A stretch of DNA of 64,000 nucleotides from Pseudoalteromonas marina (GTDB lineage Bacteria; Pseudomonadota; Gammaproteobacteria; Enterobacterales; Alteromonadaceae): contig NZ_AHCB03000005.1 in assembly GCF_000238335.3 (NCBI RefSeq), forward strand, positions 62,001-126,000, read 5' to 3'. This document shows, one piece after another, positions 45,501-57,000 of this stretch (its first letter is position 1; each line of letters starts with the position of its first letter). Under the pieces are notes generated by a model. The model saw only the letters and a list, made by a program, of their open reading frames with translations, was not told the origin of the DNA and made no database searches. Made by a program: the position numbers and the translations under genes.

Positions 45501-46409
45501 CTAAATAAGTTGTCTGTATTTAAGACCCTCCAGCCCCTGCAAACCACCGGTATGAATCGCAATTATTTTACTGCCAGAAGGAAAATAATCCTGCTCTATT
45601 AGGTTCCATATTGCGTACATCATTTTACCACTATAAATAGGCTCTAATGGTAAATTGTGTGTAATGTCCATATGTTGGCAAAACGCCCATAACTCAGGGG
45701 TAAATTTACCGTAACCACCTCCATGAAAGTCGCAAAGTAATTGCCAGTTAGTTTGTGACTTTGCTTTGCAGCTTAGCTCCCGGACTTCATCTATTAAATA
45801 TTGCGCTTGCTTTAAAACTGCAATTCCTATTATTTGTGTTGCTGTATTACTCCCCTCAATTAACCCTGCTAATGTCCCTCCGCTTCCTGTGGGGCAAATT
45901 AGGTAATCGTGTTCTGGTAAACTTTGTGCAAGCTCTGCACAACCAGGTACTGCGTAGGTATTTGTCCCGCCTTCGGCAAGAATATACGCATCTGGAAACT
46001 TCTCTTGAAGCTCAGCAAGGTATTGTGAATCGTTTCGTAACTTATATTCAATGCGTTTAACAACATGAAGCTGCATGCCACACTGCTGTGCAAATTGAAT
46101 TGTTGGGTTGCTTAGATCTAAGTTAGGCCCACGAATAATCCCATGTGTTTTTAAACCAAAGATTTTTCCAGCTGCGGCGCATGCATGTATGTGGTTTGAA
46201 AACGCCCCACCAAAAGTAAGTAGCTCAGTTTTATTCTGCGACTGCATTTTTAATAAATTATATTTTAGTTTGCGCCACTTATTCCCATTTATTAGAGGGT
46301 GAAGCAAATCATCTCGTTTTACTAGTAACTCAATACCTTTACTTTTTAACCACGGATCATCAATTGTTTGCGTAATAGTGGTTTCATTTATTTTGAAAGA
46401 TGCAGGCAT
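45501..46409 (-). CDS. PLP-dependent ACC deaminase / D-cysteine desulfhydrase family enzyme
   Basis: 302 residues, fold type II PLP enzyme. KRDDLLHPLINGNKWRKLKY (about 31-50) holds the PLP lysine (Lys44 or Lys47). TFGGAFSNHIHACAAAG (about 64) and CPTGSGGTLAGLIEG (about 190, phosphate loop) are typical. IIAIHTGGLQGLEG ends the protein. Members deaminate 1-aminocyclopropane-1-carboxylate or D-cysteine; bacteria without plant association more often have the latter. It is a single gene, convergent with csrD. Confidence 0.82.
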   Translation of the reverse strand: MPASFKINETTITQTIDDPWLKSKGIELLVKRDDLLHPLINGNKWRKLKYNLLKMQSQNKTELLTFGGAFSNHIHACAAAGKIFGLKTHGIIRGPNLDLSNPTIQFAQQCGMQLHVVKRIEYKLRNDSQYLAELQEKFPDAYILAEGGTNTYAVPGCAELAQSLPEHDYLICPTGSGGTLAGLIEGSNTATQIIGIAVLKQAQYLIDEVRELSCKAKSQTNWQLLCDFHGGGYGKFTPELWAFCQHMDITHNLPLEPIYSGKMMYAIWNLIEQDYFPSGSKIIAIHTGGLQGLEGLKYRQLI

Positions 46410-46584
46410 TTTTTCTCAATTAAAAGGATTAATAAAATACATGACCAATTTTATAGCTTATAAACAAAAGGGGCTATCCAAAATTACGACGGATTGTTGC
46501 GTGTAACAGTGCGTTGATTAAATTTTGAGTAGCTAGATTGGTAAACATGTTTTAAAGTTAACCAATTGTAAAGGGAGTTTAGTT

Positions 46585-47106
46585 ATGAAGAAGCAATTTC
46601 AAGAAACAATACTTATAAAAAAACAGGTTGGCTTTTCGTTACTGCAGCTAATAATTGTTATTGTCACTTTTGGTGCGTTAGCTGTTTATTTTGCCCCGCG
46701 CTTTTTAAACCTTCAAGGTGAGGCACACGCATCCATTCTTGAAACACTGCAAGTATCAATTCAAGCTGAAATAAGCGTTGTACATGGAAAAGCTATTGTA
46801 AAAAGTATGCATAATAAAGCTAATGCTAGTATCGAGCTTGATTCAGGAAAAATGGTTGATATTGTTTACGGCTACCCTGCTGCAACCGAGGCCGCTTTTA
46901 AGGCATTTTTAGATACTAAGTTTGCGAGTGATAATACTGGGGAATTTAATATTACTAGCAACCCACAAGTTGCAAAAGCTATTATTTATCCCAACAGTTA
47001 TTCTGCAGTGGATAATTGCCGTATTGAATATGTTGAAGCCAAAAAAAACACTAAACAAAATATAATTACTGCGCCCGCTTTAAGCGTATTTACGTCTGAG
47101 TGTTAG
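46585..47106 (+). CDS. Orphan MSHA-like type IV pilin with Gln at position 5
   Basis: 173 residues. The prepilin leader ends KKQVG, then the mature helix starts FSLLQLIIVIVTFGALAVYF. APRFLNLQGEAHASILETL (about 37-56) is the MshA/MshB hallmark. A C-terminal Cys pair (CRIEYVEA...SEC) could form the disulfide loop. The normally invariant Glu5 of the mature pilin is Gln (CAG). No other msh genes are present, so it is probably a leftover of the MSHA operon or a pilin using another machine. GGGAG precedes the ATG. Confidence 0.78.
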   Translation: MKKQFQETILIKKQVGFSLLQLIIVIVTFGALAVYFAPRFLNLQGEAHASILETLQVSIQAEISVVHGKAIVKSMHNKANASIELDSGKMVDIVYGYPAATEAAFKAFLDTKFASDNTGEFNITSNPQVAKAIIYPNSYSAVDNCRIEYVEAKKNTKQNIITAPALSVFTSEC

Positions 47107-47480
47107 TACAAAAAATAAGTGTTTATAAGTTTGCTAGTTTATTTGATAACGTTATTTTTAATGGTTAACGGTTAAATAACGCAAATACGCTAGCTTTAAT
47201 ACAAAGTGACACTTAACGGTGATCAATAACCTAAAATAAAATAGTTTCACTGTTAAGTGTAAGTTTATGAATTTAATGAGAATCTAAGCATTGTTTCACA
47301 ATTTATCGGGTTTAGAGTAAATGATCAGGTTATTTACTAGCGTGAAACGGGCGAATAGTTGTAAACTAAGATAATAATTGAACAAAGCTTGTGTTTTGCG
47401 CTGCAAGTACATAGCATAAGACTTTAATTATAAAAAAATAATAACGACCAAATAATTGCCGCTTTTTGGGACTGGAATAT
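47107..47480. other. Intergenic stretch between the orphan pilin and the SUMF1 gene
   Basis: 374 bp, AT-rich, no reading frame of note. The only structure is the inverted repeat CGTTATTT (47150-47157)/AAATAACG (47174-47181), which has no T-run of terminator quality. It may be what remains of regulatory sequence at the former MSHA locus. Confidence 0.4.
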
Positions 47481-49529
47481 ATGCGAATTACTCCTTTATC
47501 TCTGTTAATTACAGCTAGTTTGTTAGCAAGTAGTGCATTTGCACAAGACACAGCTACCGTAACTGGAATTGAGTCAGAGATTAGTGTTAAACAGACAGAA
47601 TACGATAACTCGACAAGAATACTTGATAAACATTTAAAAGAAGAAAGTCAGTTACAAAATCAATTAGAGCTACTTCGTTCTCGTTCAACTGAGCTAGATA
47701 AAGAAAAAAACCAAGCGCTCGACGCGATGAACGAAATGTATCGCCGTTTAATTGATGATCCATCAATAAATATTACAAGTGCTCAATCTCGCTATCAACA
47801 GGCGGTAGTTGATCACAAGCAAAATAAAGATGATATCTCTATGCAGTTGGCGGCAATTGCATCTCACCGAAAAGATATTGAGCAAATACGAGTTGCTAAG
47901 CACACTTTACTAAATACCTTAGAAAGTTTAAAAGAGCAGTTAACAACGGCTCGTGTTGAGCGCTTGCGTAACGAGTTTACGCGTGAAGGTACGCTTGAGG
48001 TTAACCATACAATAAATTGTAAGCGCACCGAAACACTTGCAGCCTGTGAGCAACGTGGTCAGCAAATGGGTTTACAAAAAGCAACCAAACGCTTTGTAGA
48101 TCAAATTTTTGCAAACTTAACCGAAGAGCGCATAGTTGAACCAAAACGCAATTTAGCAGGGGCGCAAGTACAAATTTTGAGTAGCCATGTGGTTAACAGT
48201 GCGTTTAGCGGCCAAGGTAATTACAACGTTAACTTAAGCGTTTCAATGCGCGGCGAAGTCAATAGCAGCCGTTTATGTAACCTATTAAGTATAGATAACC
48301 GTTATTGTTCAGAATACGGTTCACCGCTAAATACAGCTTACCAGCCAACTTATGGCACTACCTATTCAGATAGTCAGTTAACATTCAGCAATAGCGCGGA
48401 TAATAACAATACAGTTTCGGTATCGCGTTTAAACAACAAGCCTGTACGCGATTATTCTGTTAAGCAGCCAGTTCAGTCTAAGCCTGATTACACGGTTGTT
48501 GAACAAAAAAAAGATCAGTCGGTAGAGTTAACACTTCGCTCTAATGTATACGATGATGAAGTATTCATTAACGGTGTAAGCTTTGGTTCTACTCGTTTAA
48601 TTACGCGTTTACCAAAAGGTGTGCATGAAATTGAAATTCGTAAATTAGGTTACAAGCCTTACCAAGCACGTGTAAACCTAAATAAAGCGCAAACAATTAA
48701 TGCTAACTTAGTAAAAAAGCCTAAGTCGATTGCTGCACCGACCTATACTCGCGAGCAACCAGAAGCACAAACACGCAGAGTAAGCGAAAATGTTAACGTT
48801 TTAAACGCAAATGTAGAAACACCTGTTGTGGTTATTCCTGCTGGCAAATTTAAAATGGGTGATATCAATGGTAACGGATTAGCTAATGAGCGCCCCGTTA
48901 TTGAAAAAGCCATTGCTAACTCTTTTGCTATGCAAAGCAAGGAAGTGACTGTAGGCGACTATGAAAAATTTGTTGCTAATACGGCGTATAAAACAGAAGC
49001 AGAAATAAATAAAGGCTGCGCATATTATTTAAATGGCGAGCCAGTATGGGAAGCGGCTTTAAACTGGCGCAATCCTGGCTTTGAACAAGGCAGTGACTTT
49101 CCGGCTGTATGTTTAACTTATAACGATGCAAAAGCATATGCTGACTGGTTATCTGGCCAGACAGGGCAGCAGTTTCGTTTACCTAGCGAGGTTGAGTGGG
49201 AATATGCAGCTCGTGCAGGCACAGAAACTGAGTACCCTTGGGGTAACGAAATTGGTAAAAACTTAGCTAACTGTGGTTGGTGTGGTAGTGAATGGTCAAA
49301 CAAGCGCGCAGCACCGGTTGGGTCTTTTTCTCCAAATGCGTTTGGACTTTACGATACGGTAGGTAACGTATGGGAATGGACCGGTAAAAAATCAGGTGAA
49401 TCGGATGTGGCAGTAAGAGGCGGGGCATGGAACTTTGCACCAAGCCTTGCACGCGTATCAACACGATTAATTTTAGCGTCTGATTTTAGATCAAACTACA
49501 TTGGTTTTCGCTTAGTTCGCGAGAGATAA
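47481..49529 (+). CDS. Periplasmic coiled-coil / PEGA / SUMF1 (FGE-like) protein
   Basis: About 682 residues from ATG 47481, with GGA upstream; the signal peptide is MRITPLSLLITASLLASSAFA. A coiled-coil region (about 30-160) is followed by a middle domain with Cys pairs (NCKRTETLAAC). A PEGA repeat (about 340-405: VFINGVSFGSTRLITRLPKG, then YKPYQARV) precedes a C-terminal SUMF1/formylglycine-generating-type domain (about 445-682: IPAGKFKMGD, FRLPSEVEWEYAARAGTETE, YDTVGNVWEWTG, VRGGAWNF). SUMF1-like domains often bind peptides or sugars rather than oxidise sulfatases. It lies before mreB behind its own terminator; a cell-envelope role is inference. Confidence 0.8.
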   Translation: MRITPLSLLITASLLASSAFAQDTATVTGIESEISVKQTEYDNSTRILDKHLKEESQLQNQLELLRSRSTELDKEKNQALDAMNEMYRRLIDDPSINITSAQSRYQQAVVDHKQNKDDISMQLAAIASHRKDIEQIRVAKHTLLNTLESLKEQLTTARVERLRNEFTREGTLEVNHTINCKRTETLAACEQRGQQMGLQKATKRFVDQIFANLTEERIVEPKRNLAGAQVQILSSHVVNSAFSGQGNYNVNLSVSMRGEVNSSRLCNLLSIDNRYCSEYGSPLNTAYQPTYGTTYSDSQLTFSNSADNNNTVSVSRLNNKPVRDYSVKQPVQSKPDYTVVEQKKDQSVELTLRSNVYDDEVFINGVSFGSTRLITRLPKGVHEIEIRKLGYKPYQARVNLNKAQTINANLVKKPKSIAAPTYTREQPEAQTRRVSENVNVLNANVETPVVVIPAGKFKMGDINGNGLANERPVIEKAIANSFAMQSKEVTVGDYEKFVANTAYKTEAEINKGCAYYLNGEPVWEAALNWRNPGFEQGSDFPAVCLTYNDAKAYADWLSGQTGQQFRLPSEVEWEYAARAGTETEYPWGNEIGKNLANCGWCGSEWSNKRAAPVGSFSPNAFGLYDTVGNVWEWTGKKSGESDVAVRGGAWNFAPSLARVSTRLILASDFRSNYIGFRLVRER

Positions 49530-49535
49530 AATTAT

Positions 49536-49558
49536 AAGGAAGCATTGCTTCCTTTTTT
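49536..49558 (+). terminator. Terminator of the SUMF1-domain gene
   Basis: Stem AAGGAAGC/GCTTCCTT with a 3-base loop and a T-run, 7 bases after the stop codon. It insulates the mre operon promoter region at 49559-49660. Confidence 0.9.
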
Positions 49559-49627
49559 AACAAATTCACAAAGGCGCTGCACTTTATATTGCTCATCAAA
49601 ATGAGCATGTTAAAGTGAGGTAGCTAA

Positions 49628-50703
<1,076 letters not shown>

Positions 50704-50704
<1 letters not shown>

Positions 50705-51546
50705 TGAAATTAATGTTTGGGCGCACTGTCTCTTTGCAACTGCGACTTTTTGTCGCAGTGCTTTTGAGTATCGTACTCATAGCTGGAGATAGGTACACAG
50801 AAGGTGGAACCGTTGTGCGCACCAGTTTAAATACACTGGTTAGCCCGCTTATTTATGTTGCAAACTTACCTTATGAGTTATTTAGCATTGGCGCTAAAAG
50901 CTTACACACGCGAGACCAACTCCTTACTGAAAACGAAGCACTGAAAAAAAAGCAAATGCTACAAAGTGAGCAGCTGCAACAGTACCAATTTTTAGCCAGA
51001 GAAAACCAGAAGTTGCGTGCGTTACTTGGCTCATCGGCAAAACAATCTAATCGTAAAATTATTGCACAAGTATTATCGGTTCACTCAAACCCATATAGCC
51101 ATCAAGTCGTTATTAACCGTGGTACTACAGACGGCATAAGCGAAGGGCAAGCTGTAATAGACGAAATGGGGGTGGTAGGGCAGCTTACTAAAGTAGGTTC
51201 CACTACGTCGCGCGTATTATTGATGACCGATACAACTCATGCAACACCTGTTCGCATACTTAGGAATGATGTACGAACCGTCGTTGAAGGCATTGGTAAA
51301 ATTAATATAGTTAAGCTTTCGCATGTGCCTCATAGTTTAGATGTGCGAATAGGTGATGTATTAGTGACTTCTGGGTTAGGTGGTACATTTCCTGAAGGGT
51401 ATCCTGTGGCGATAGTCACAGAAATTAACCGCGACGAAGGCCGTCCATTTGCACAAGTATTTGCAGAGCCAATCGCGTTGCTCGACCGAATTCGCTTACT
51501 TGTAATTCTATGGCGCAGCCAGCAGGAGCAAATAAACGATGATTAA
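50704..51546 (+). CDS. mreC: Rod-shape protein MreC
   Basis: 280 residues. One N-terminal membrane helix (about 10-28), a coiled coil (about 70-105) and a periplasmic beta-domain with GTTDGISEGQAVIDEMGVVG (about 140) and DVLVTSGLGGTFPEGYPVA (about 218). It scaffolds PBP2-RodA to MreB. TAATG overlap with mreB. Confidence 0.97.
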
Positions 51547-52018
51547 CCGTTATTCATTGTTAATTGCGCTAAGCATATTTTTTGCTTTAATTATGGCGCT
51601 AATGCCGCTGCCATTTTCGTTTGAACCATTTAGGCCGGATTGGGTCTTATTAGTACTTATGTATTGGTCATTGGCCGTGCCACATCGGTTAAATATTGGT
51701 ACTGCTTGGGTCGTAGGTTTACTCATTGATTTAGCGTCAGGCTCACCTTTAGGTGTTAACTCGCTGACATTTTCGGTATGTATATTTATTACCGCAAGTA
51801 ACTTTCAAAAAATTCGTAACTTCTCGCTTTGGCAGCAAAGTTTGTTAATTGGCTTGTTTTTAACGCTTTATCATTTAATGCAGTTTTGGCTAAATCATTT
51901 TTTGCTTGGTGTTTACTTTAACCCACAATATTTATGGCCGGTATTTACTGGCATGGTAAGTTGGTTTTGGGTGTTTTTATTACTTCGTAAGTACCGCAGA
52001 CATTTTAGGATCAGATAA
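51539..52018 (+). CDS. mreD: Rod-shape protein MreD
   Basis: 159 residues, about five membrane helices. FRPDWVLLVLMYW (about 31) and LIDLASGSPLGVNSLTFSV (about 62) are conserved in MreD. Overlaps mreC by 8 bases. Inner-membrane part of the elongasome. Confidence 0.95.
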   Translation: MINRYSLLIALSIFFALIMALMPLPFSFEPFRPDWVLLVLMYWSLAVPHRLNIGTAWVVGLLIDLASGSPLGVNSLTFSVCIFITASNFQKIRNFSLWQQSLLIGLFLTLYHLMQFWLNHFLLGVYFNPQYLWPVFTGMVSWFWVFLLLRKYRRHFRIR

Positions 52019-52587
52019 TGAATACTGCCGTATATCTGGCATCAGCTTCTCCTCGTCGTAAAGAGTTATTGGCTCAACTTGGTATCGAATTTTCGCAATT
52101 TAGTGTTGATGCGGACGAGAGCCAATTTCCTAATGAACTTCCTCATGCCTATGTAGAGCGCTTAGCGAGGCTAAAAGCTTGCTCAGGTGTCAAGCTTGGT
52201 TACACAGACCGGCCAGTACTAGGTAGTGACACAGTAGTTGTTATTGATAATGAATCCTTGTGTAAACCACGCGATGAAGCCGATTTTACGCATACACTTA
52301 AACGCTTGTCCGGAAACACTCACCAGGTACTAACCGCTATTGCTTTTGCGACTGAAGATAAAGTGCTTAGCCAAGTTATCAGTACTGATGTGACATTTAA
52401 AAAACTGAGCGATGAAGAGATTAAAGCCTACTGGCAAAGTGGTGAGCCACAAGATAAAGCGGGTGGATATGGTATTCAGGGGCTAGGTGGTCGCTTTGTT
52501 ACACATATTTCGGGTAGCTATTTTAGTGTTGTCGGCTTACCTTTATATGAGACTGAACAATTATTACACGCATTTTTAAGAGGGTAG
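52018..52587 (+). CDS. maf: Maf-family nucleotide pyrophosphatase
   Basis: 189 residues. LASASPRRKELLAQLGI (about 7-23), GSDTVVVIDNESLCKPRD (about 69) and DKAGGYGIQGLGG (about 146) are the Maf signature. Members hydrolyse dTTP, UTP or modified nucleotides; the YhdE subgroup (dTTPase/UTPase) is the one found next to mreD and rng. One-base overlap with mreD. Confidence 0.94.
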   Translation: MNTAVYLASASPRRKELLAQLGIEFSQFSVDADESQFPNELPHAYVERLARLKACSGVKLGYTDRPVLGSDTVVVIDNESLCKPRDEADFTHTLKRLSGNTHQVLTAIAFATEDKVLSQVISTDVTFKKLSDEEIKAYWQSGEPQDKAGGYGIQGLGGRFVTHISGSYFSVVGLPLYETEQLLHAFLRG

Positions 52588-52588
52588 C

Positions 52589-54061
52589 ATGAGTACAGAA
52601 TTACTGATCAACGTAACACCGAGTGAAAGTCGTGTTGCCCTAATCGAAAACGGTGTGCTTCAAGAGATTCAGTTAGAACGAATTGGTAACCTAGGTATTG
52701 TTGGCAATATTTATCTAGGAAAAATAAGCCGTGTTTTACCTGGAATGCAGGCCGCTTTTGTTGATATTGGCTTAGAGAAAGCCGCATTCTTACATGCATC
52801 TGACATAGTAAATAGTGCCTCCATTGTTGAAGGTGTTGACGATGTACCAATAAAGAAAGTGCAAGATATACGAGAGTTAGTGCGCCAAGGTCAATTTATT
52901 ATGGTGCAAGTGGTTAAAGATCCATTAGGCACGAAAGGCGCGAGACTCACTACCGACATCACTATTCCGTCTCGCTACTTAGTATTTATGCCAGACGCAA
53001 CGCATGTTGGTGTAAGCCAACGGATAGAAACTGAAGAAGAGCGATCTCGCCTTAAAAAAATTGTTGCTGAATATGGCGATGAAAATGGCAGTTTTATAGT
53101 ACGTACCGCGGCTGAAGGTGCAAGCGAAGCAGAGTTAAGACATGATGCTGGTTTTTTAAGAAAATTATGGGAAAAAATAACCGCACGTCGTAAAAAAACT
53201 AACAAAGCAACCATATTGCATGAAGACCTAACACTTGCCTTTAGAACACTGCGTGATTACGTAGGTGAAGACATGGAGCGTATTCGTGTTGACTCAAAGC
53301 TTACCTACCAAGAGCTAAAAATATTTACCGAAGAATTTGTACCGCAACTTTCACAAGTACTCGAGTACTATCCGGGTGAGCGCCCTATATTCGACTTATT
53401 CGATGTAGAAAACGAAGTGCAAAAAGCGCTGCATCGCAAAGTCACGTTAAAGTCAGGCGGGTACATTATTATTGATCAAACAGAAGCGATGACTACGGTT
53501 GACGTAAACACCGGTGCGTTTGTCGGCCATCGTAATTTAGAAGAGACTATTTTTAACACTAATGTCGAGGCAACGTCTGCCATTGCGCGCCAGTTAAGGC
53601 TTCGTAATTTAGGTGGAATAATTATTATCGACTTTATCGATATGGTCAGCGAAGAGCATAAAAGCCGTGTATTACACTCGCTTGAATCGGCGCTTGCTAA
53701 AGATCGTACTAAAACAAATATTAATGGTTTGTCAGCGCTAGGGTTAGTTGAAATGACCCGAAAACGCACCAGAGAGAGCTTAGAGCATATTTTATGTGAT
53801 GTATGCCCTGCATGTTCAGGGCGAGGCTCACAAAAAACAGTCGAAACGGTATGCTACGAAATATTACGTGAAATTGTTCGCGTAAACCGCGCCTACGCAG
53901 CCGATAAATTTATGGTTTATGCAGCACCAGCAGTAAGTGAAGCCTTACTTAATGATGAATACCACAACTTGGCGGAGCTTGAGCTATTTATAGGTAAGCA
54001 AGTACACATACAAACAGAAAGCTTATACAGCCAAGAGCAGTTTGATGTGGTAATGATGTAA
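52589..54061 (+). CDS. rng: Ribonuclease G
   Basis: 490 residues (E. coli 489). An S1-like domain (about 35-125) starts at GNIGIVGNIYLGKISRVLPG-type text. The catalytic DNase I-like domain has the metal-binding Asp residues in MTTVDVNTGAFVG (about 302) and GGIIIIDFIDM (about 345), and the zinc-link CPACSGRG (about 408). It processes the 5' end of 16S rRNA and some mRNAs. It starts one base after maf. Confidence 0.97.
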   Translation: MSTELLINVTPSESRVALIENGVLQEIQLERIGNLGIVGNIYLGKISRVLPGMQAAFVDIGLEKAAFLHASDIVNSASIVEGVDDVPIKKVQDIRELVRQGQFIMVQVVKDPLGTKGARLTTDITIPSRYLVFMPDATHVGVSQRIETEEERSRLKKIVAEYGDENGSFIVRTAAEGASEAELRHDAGFLRKLWEKITARRKKTNKATILHEDLTLAFRTLRDYVGEDMERIRVDSKLTYQELKIFTEEFVPQLSQVLEYYPGERPIFDLFDVENEVQKALHRKVTLKSGGYIIIDQTEAMTTVDVNTGAFVGHRNLEETIFNTNVEATSAIARQLRLRNLGGIIIIDFIDMVSEEHKSRVLHSLESALAKDRTKTNINGLSALGLVEMTRKRTRESLEHILCDVCPACSGRGSQKTVETVCYEILREIVRVNRAYAADKFMVYAAPAVSEALLNDEYHNLAELELFIGKQVHIQTESLYSQEQFDVVMM

Positions 54062-57000
54062 TGAAAGCAAAAGCGGTCTGTTTTTTTTGTTTTAGAAAGT
54101 TATGGCAAACCTGCGCCATAATTTTGGTATTACTGGCTGTTATTGTTTCAATATTAAAGTACACACTCCCTTACGCAAATGATTACAAAGGCGATATAGA
54201 AACCTACCTAGACGAAAAGTTTGCTATTAGTTTATCTATTGGCGCTATTTCAGCAAGCTGGCAGGGAAATGGTCCTGCCCTTGTGCTTGAAGACTTATCA
54301 TTTAAAGATAATGAAACTGCACCTATTTCGCTAACCATTGCAAAAACCAGCCTAGAGCTTAACTTATGGGAAAGTATAAAAACACTGCAATTAAAGTCCA
54401 ATTACTTTGTTATAAATGGCTTTCATACCACAGTAAATGTGACAGACTTGTTTGAGAGTAGTACTCAAGATGATGTTTCGTTTGAGCAAAAAGAGCTTAT
54501 AGAGGGGCTTTTTTTAGGTAATACAGGTCATTTTGCAATAGAAAACTCCAGTATTAATTTTGTCTTAGACGATAACAAAGAGCGTAAACTCCTGCTCGAA
54601 AATATCATTTGGCAAAATGAAGAGTCTCAACATTTAGGTAGCGGAACATTAGCTTTACCTGGCATCACAGTGGGCACCTTTGACGCGCGTATTGCTCTAA
54701 AGGGAGAGAGCTTAGAAGAAGTTGCGGGCAACATGTATGTCCAAGCCAATAAGGTAGATGTGTCTAATTGGTTGGCGCAATATATAAATACTGAAAAACA
54801 ACAGTTAACTAGCGATATCAATTTACAGGCTTGGTTAAAAATTGAAAAAGGCCTCATTGACGATATAAAAATGCAATGGCTGCCAAGCTCCGTTACTTGG
54901 TTTAATGAAGCGCAAAGCCAGCAAGTTAGTTTAAGTGAAGGTGGCTTTCATCTTTATCCTGAGCAAGGTAATTGGCATTTAAAAAGCACCGGTTTAGCGT
55001 TTAATAACAACAATACGACATGGCCAAGCCTAGAGTTTGAGGCTCAACTAGGTGAAAATAATCAAATTTGGTTAAATCAAATAGATATAGCGCTGCTGGC
55101 TAACTTGGCAGCGCTGACAAATTTTGACTCTCTCGACGCGTTTTTAAAACGCAAACCAAGTGGCCAAATACAGCAGGCTTACGTTAATTACGAGAGTAAC
55201 CAGCAGTGGCAAGTATGGTTTAACGCCAATAACATAGGCTGGCAAGAGCTTAATTCAGTACCTGCTGCGCAAGGTTTACGCGTAAGCGGTTTATTAAACC
55301 AAGATAAAGGTCGTATCAGCTTATTTGGAGAAAACGGCACTTTAATAACTGGCGATAGTTTTAGTGACAACATTAGTTATAACCAGCTCAATATAGAATT
55401 AGACCTCGCAAAGCAAAATAATAACTGGCGTATTAGCAGTGATAATATTTGTTTTGATAACAATGAGATAACGCTAGCCGCAGAAATGCAACTGAGCTTT
55501 GGTGATACACCGCGTCTTGATTTATACGCAGAGGCATTTGCAGAGGATGCCAGTATTGCCGGTCATTATTTTCCGTTAAAAGCGATGAGCCCAGAATTAG
55601 TTAGCTACCTAAACGGGGCTATAAAAGGCGGTGAAATATCAAAAGCGCAGGTTCTATTTGCAGGGCCGTTATCAGGATTTCCATTTAAAGATGGCTCAGG
55701 GCAATTTGATGTACTTGCTCAAATTGACAATGCCACGTACCAGTTCGACCCGCAGTGGCCAGCAGTAACAGATGCAAAGGTAAAGCTACATTTTGCTAAT
55801 GAACGAATGGACATTTACAGCCAACAAGGCTCTTTGGTTAATTTAGATGTGGGTAATAGCGTTAAAGTTAGCATTAATGATTTAATGAATGCCGATGAGC
55901 TTGTGGTACAAATAGATAAAAAAGCACCGATGGAAAACCTGCACACCTTTTTTAAAGCCACGCCGATTGCGAGCCCGCTAGCTGATATTTTTGAGGTCAT
56001 ACAAGGCCAAGGTGAAGCCGATGCCAGCATTGAGTTACTGGTAGGTTCAAAGTTTGAAGGTGGTGCCAGTGTTAGCGGCACTGTCGAGCTAGATGATTTA
56101 CCCGTATTTATTGCCACACCCGGTATTGCGTTAAATAACTTAACCGGCGTGCTTAACTTTAAAAACGATAATATTGAACTTAAAAATGCCACCGCTACAT
56201 GGCTTGGGATGCCGCTTGCAATTAATTACAACAGCCAAAGTGAAGCGAGTGACTACAAAGCAAACATAGATATTAATGCACAACTTGATGCCAATACCTT
56301 AATTGATAGCGGGCAAGGTATTTTAAAAGGGTCACTAGAAGGACAAAGTGCAGTTGATATTGGACTTGTGCTTAATTTTACCGAGCAAGGGTTTAATTAC
56401 CGTGCACAGGTTAAATCTGACCTTGTTGGATTAACAAGTAAATTGCCAACACCATACAATAAAGCTGAGACACAACCGTGGGTTCTTGATGCGGTTGTTC
56501 AAGGCGATGACATTTCAAACCTTATAACTGCACAGGTAAATAAGCGGTTTTATTTTAATGCAATATTAGAAAATGGAAAATCGCAATTTAGTAATGCGCA
56601 TTTTGTTATAGGTAAGCAAGATTTAGGGCTAAATTCACAAGACTTAAGCGTTACAATAAACCTAGAGCAAACCGAACTTGTACCTTGGGTTGATCTTATT
56701 GATCAAATCATTAGTGCGGCCCAAAACGAGGATGACCCTGAATCACAAGGCATCATGCCACCACTTAATGAAGTAGTCGCCAATATTGGCATGCTCGATA
56801 TTAGTAGTATGGTGTTTAATGACTTTGAAATGCGCCTAGCCCCTGAGCAAAGCAATGTGTATTTAAAATTAAATGCCAAAGAATTACGTGCAGGTGTATT
56901 TATTCCTACCTCGCAGCGCAGCCAACCCATTCGATTTAATGCTGATTACTTACGCGTAAATTTTGCAGAGCAAATTGAAGCGCCCATCACTGAGGCTGCA

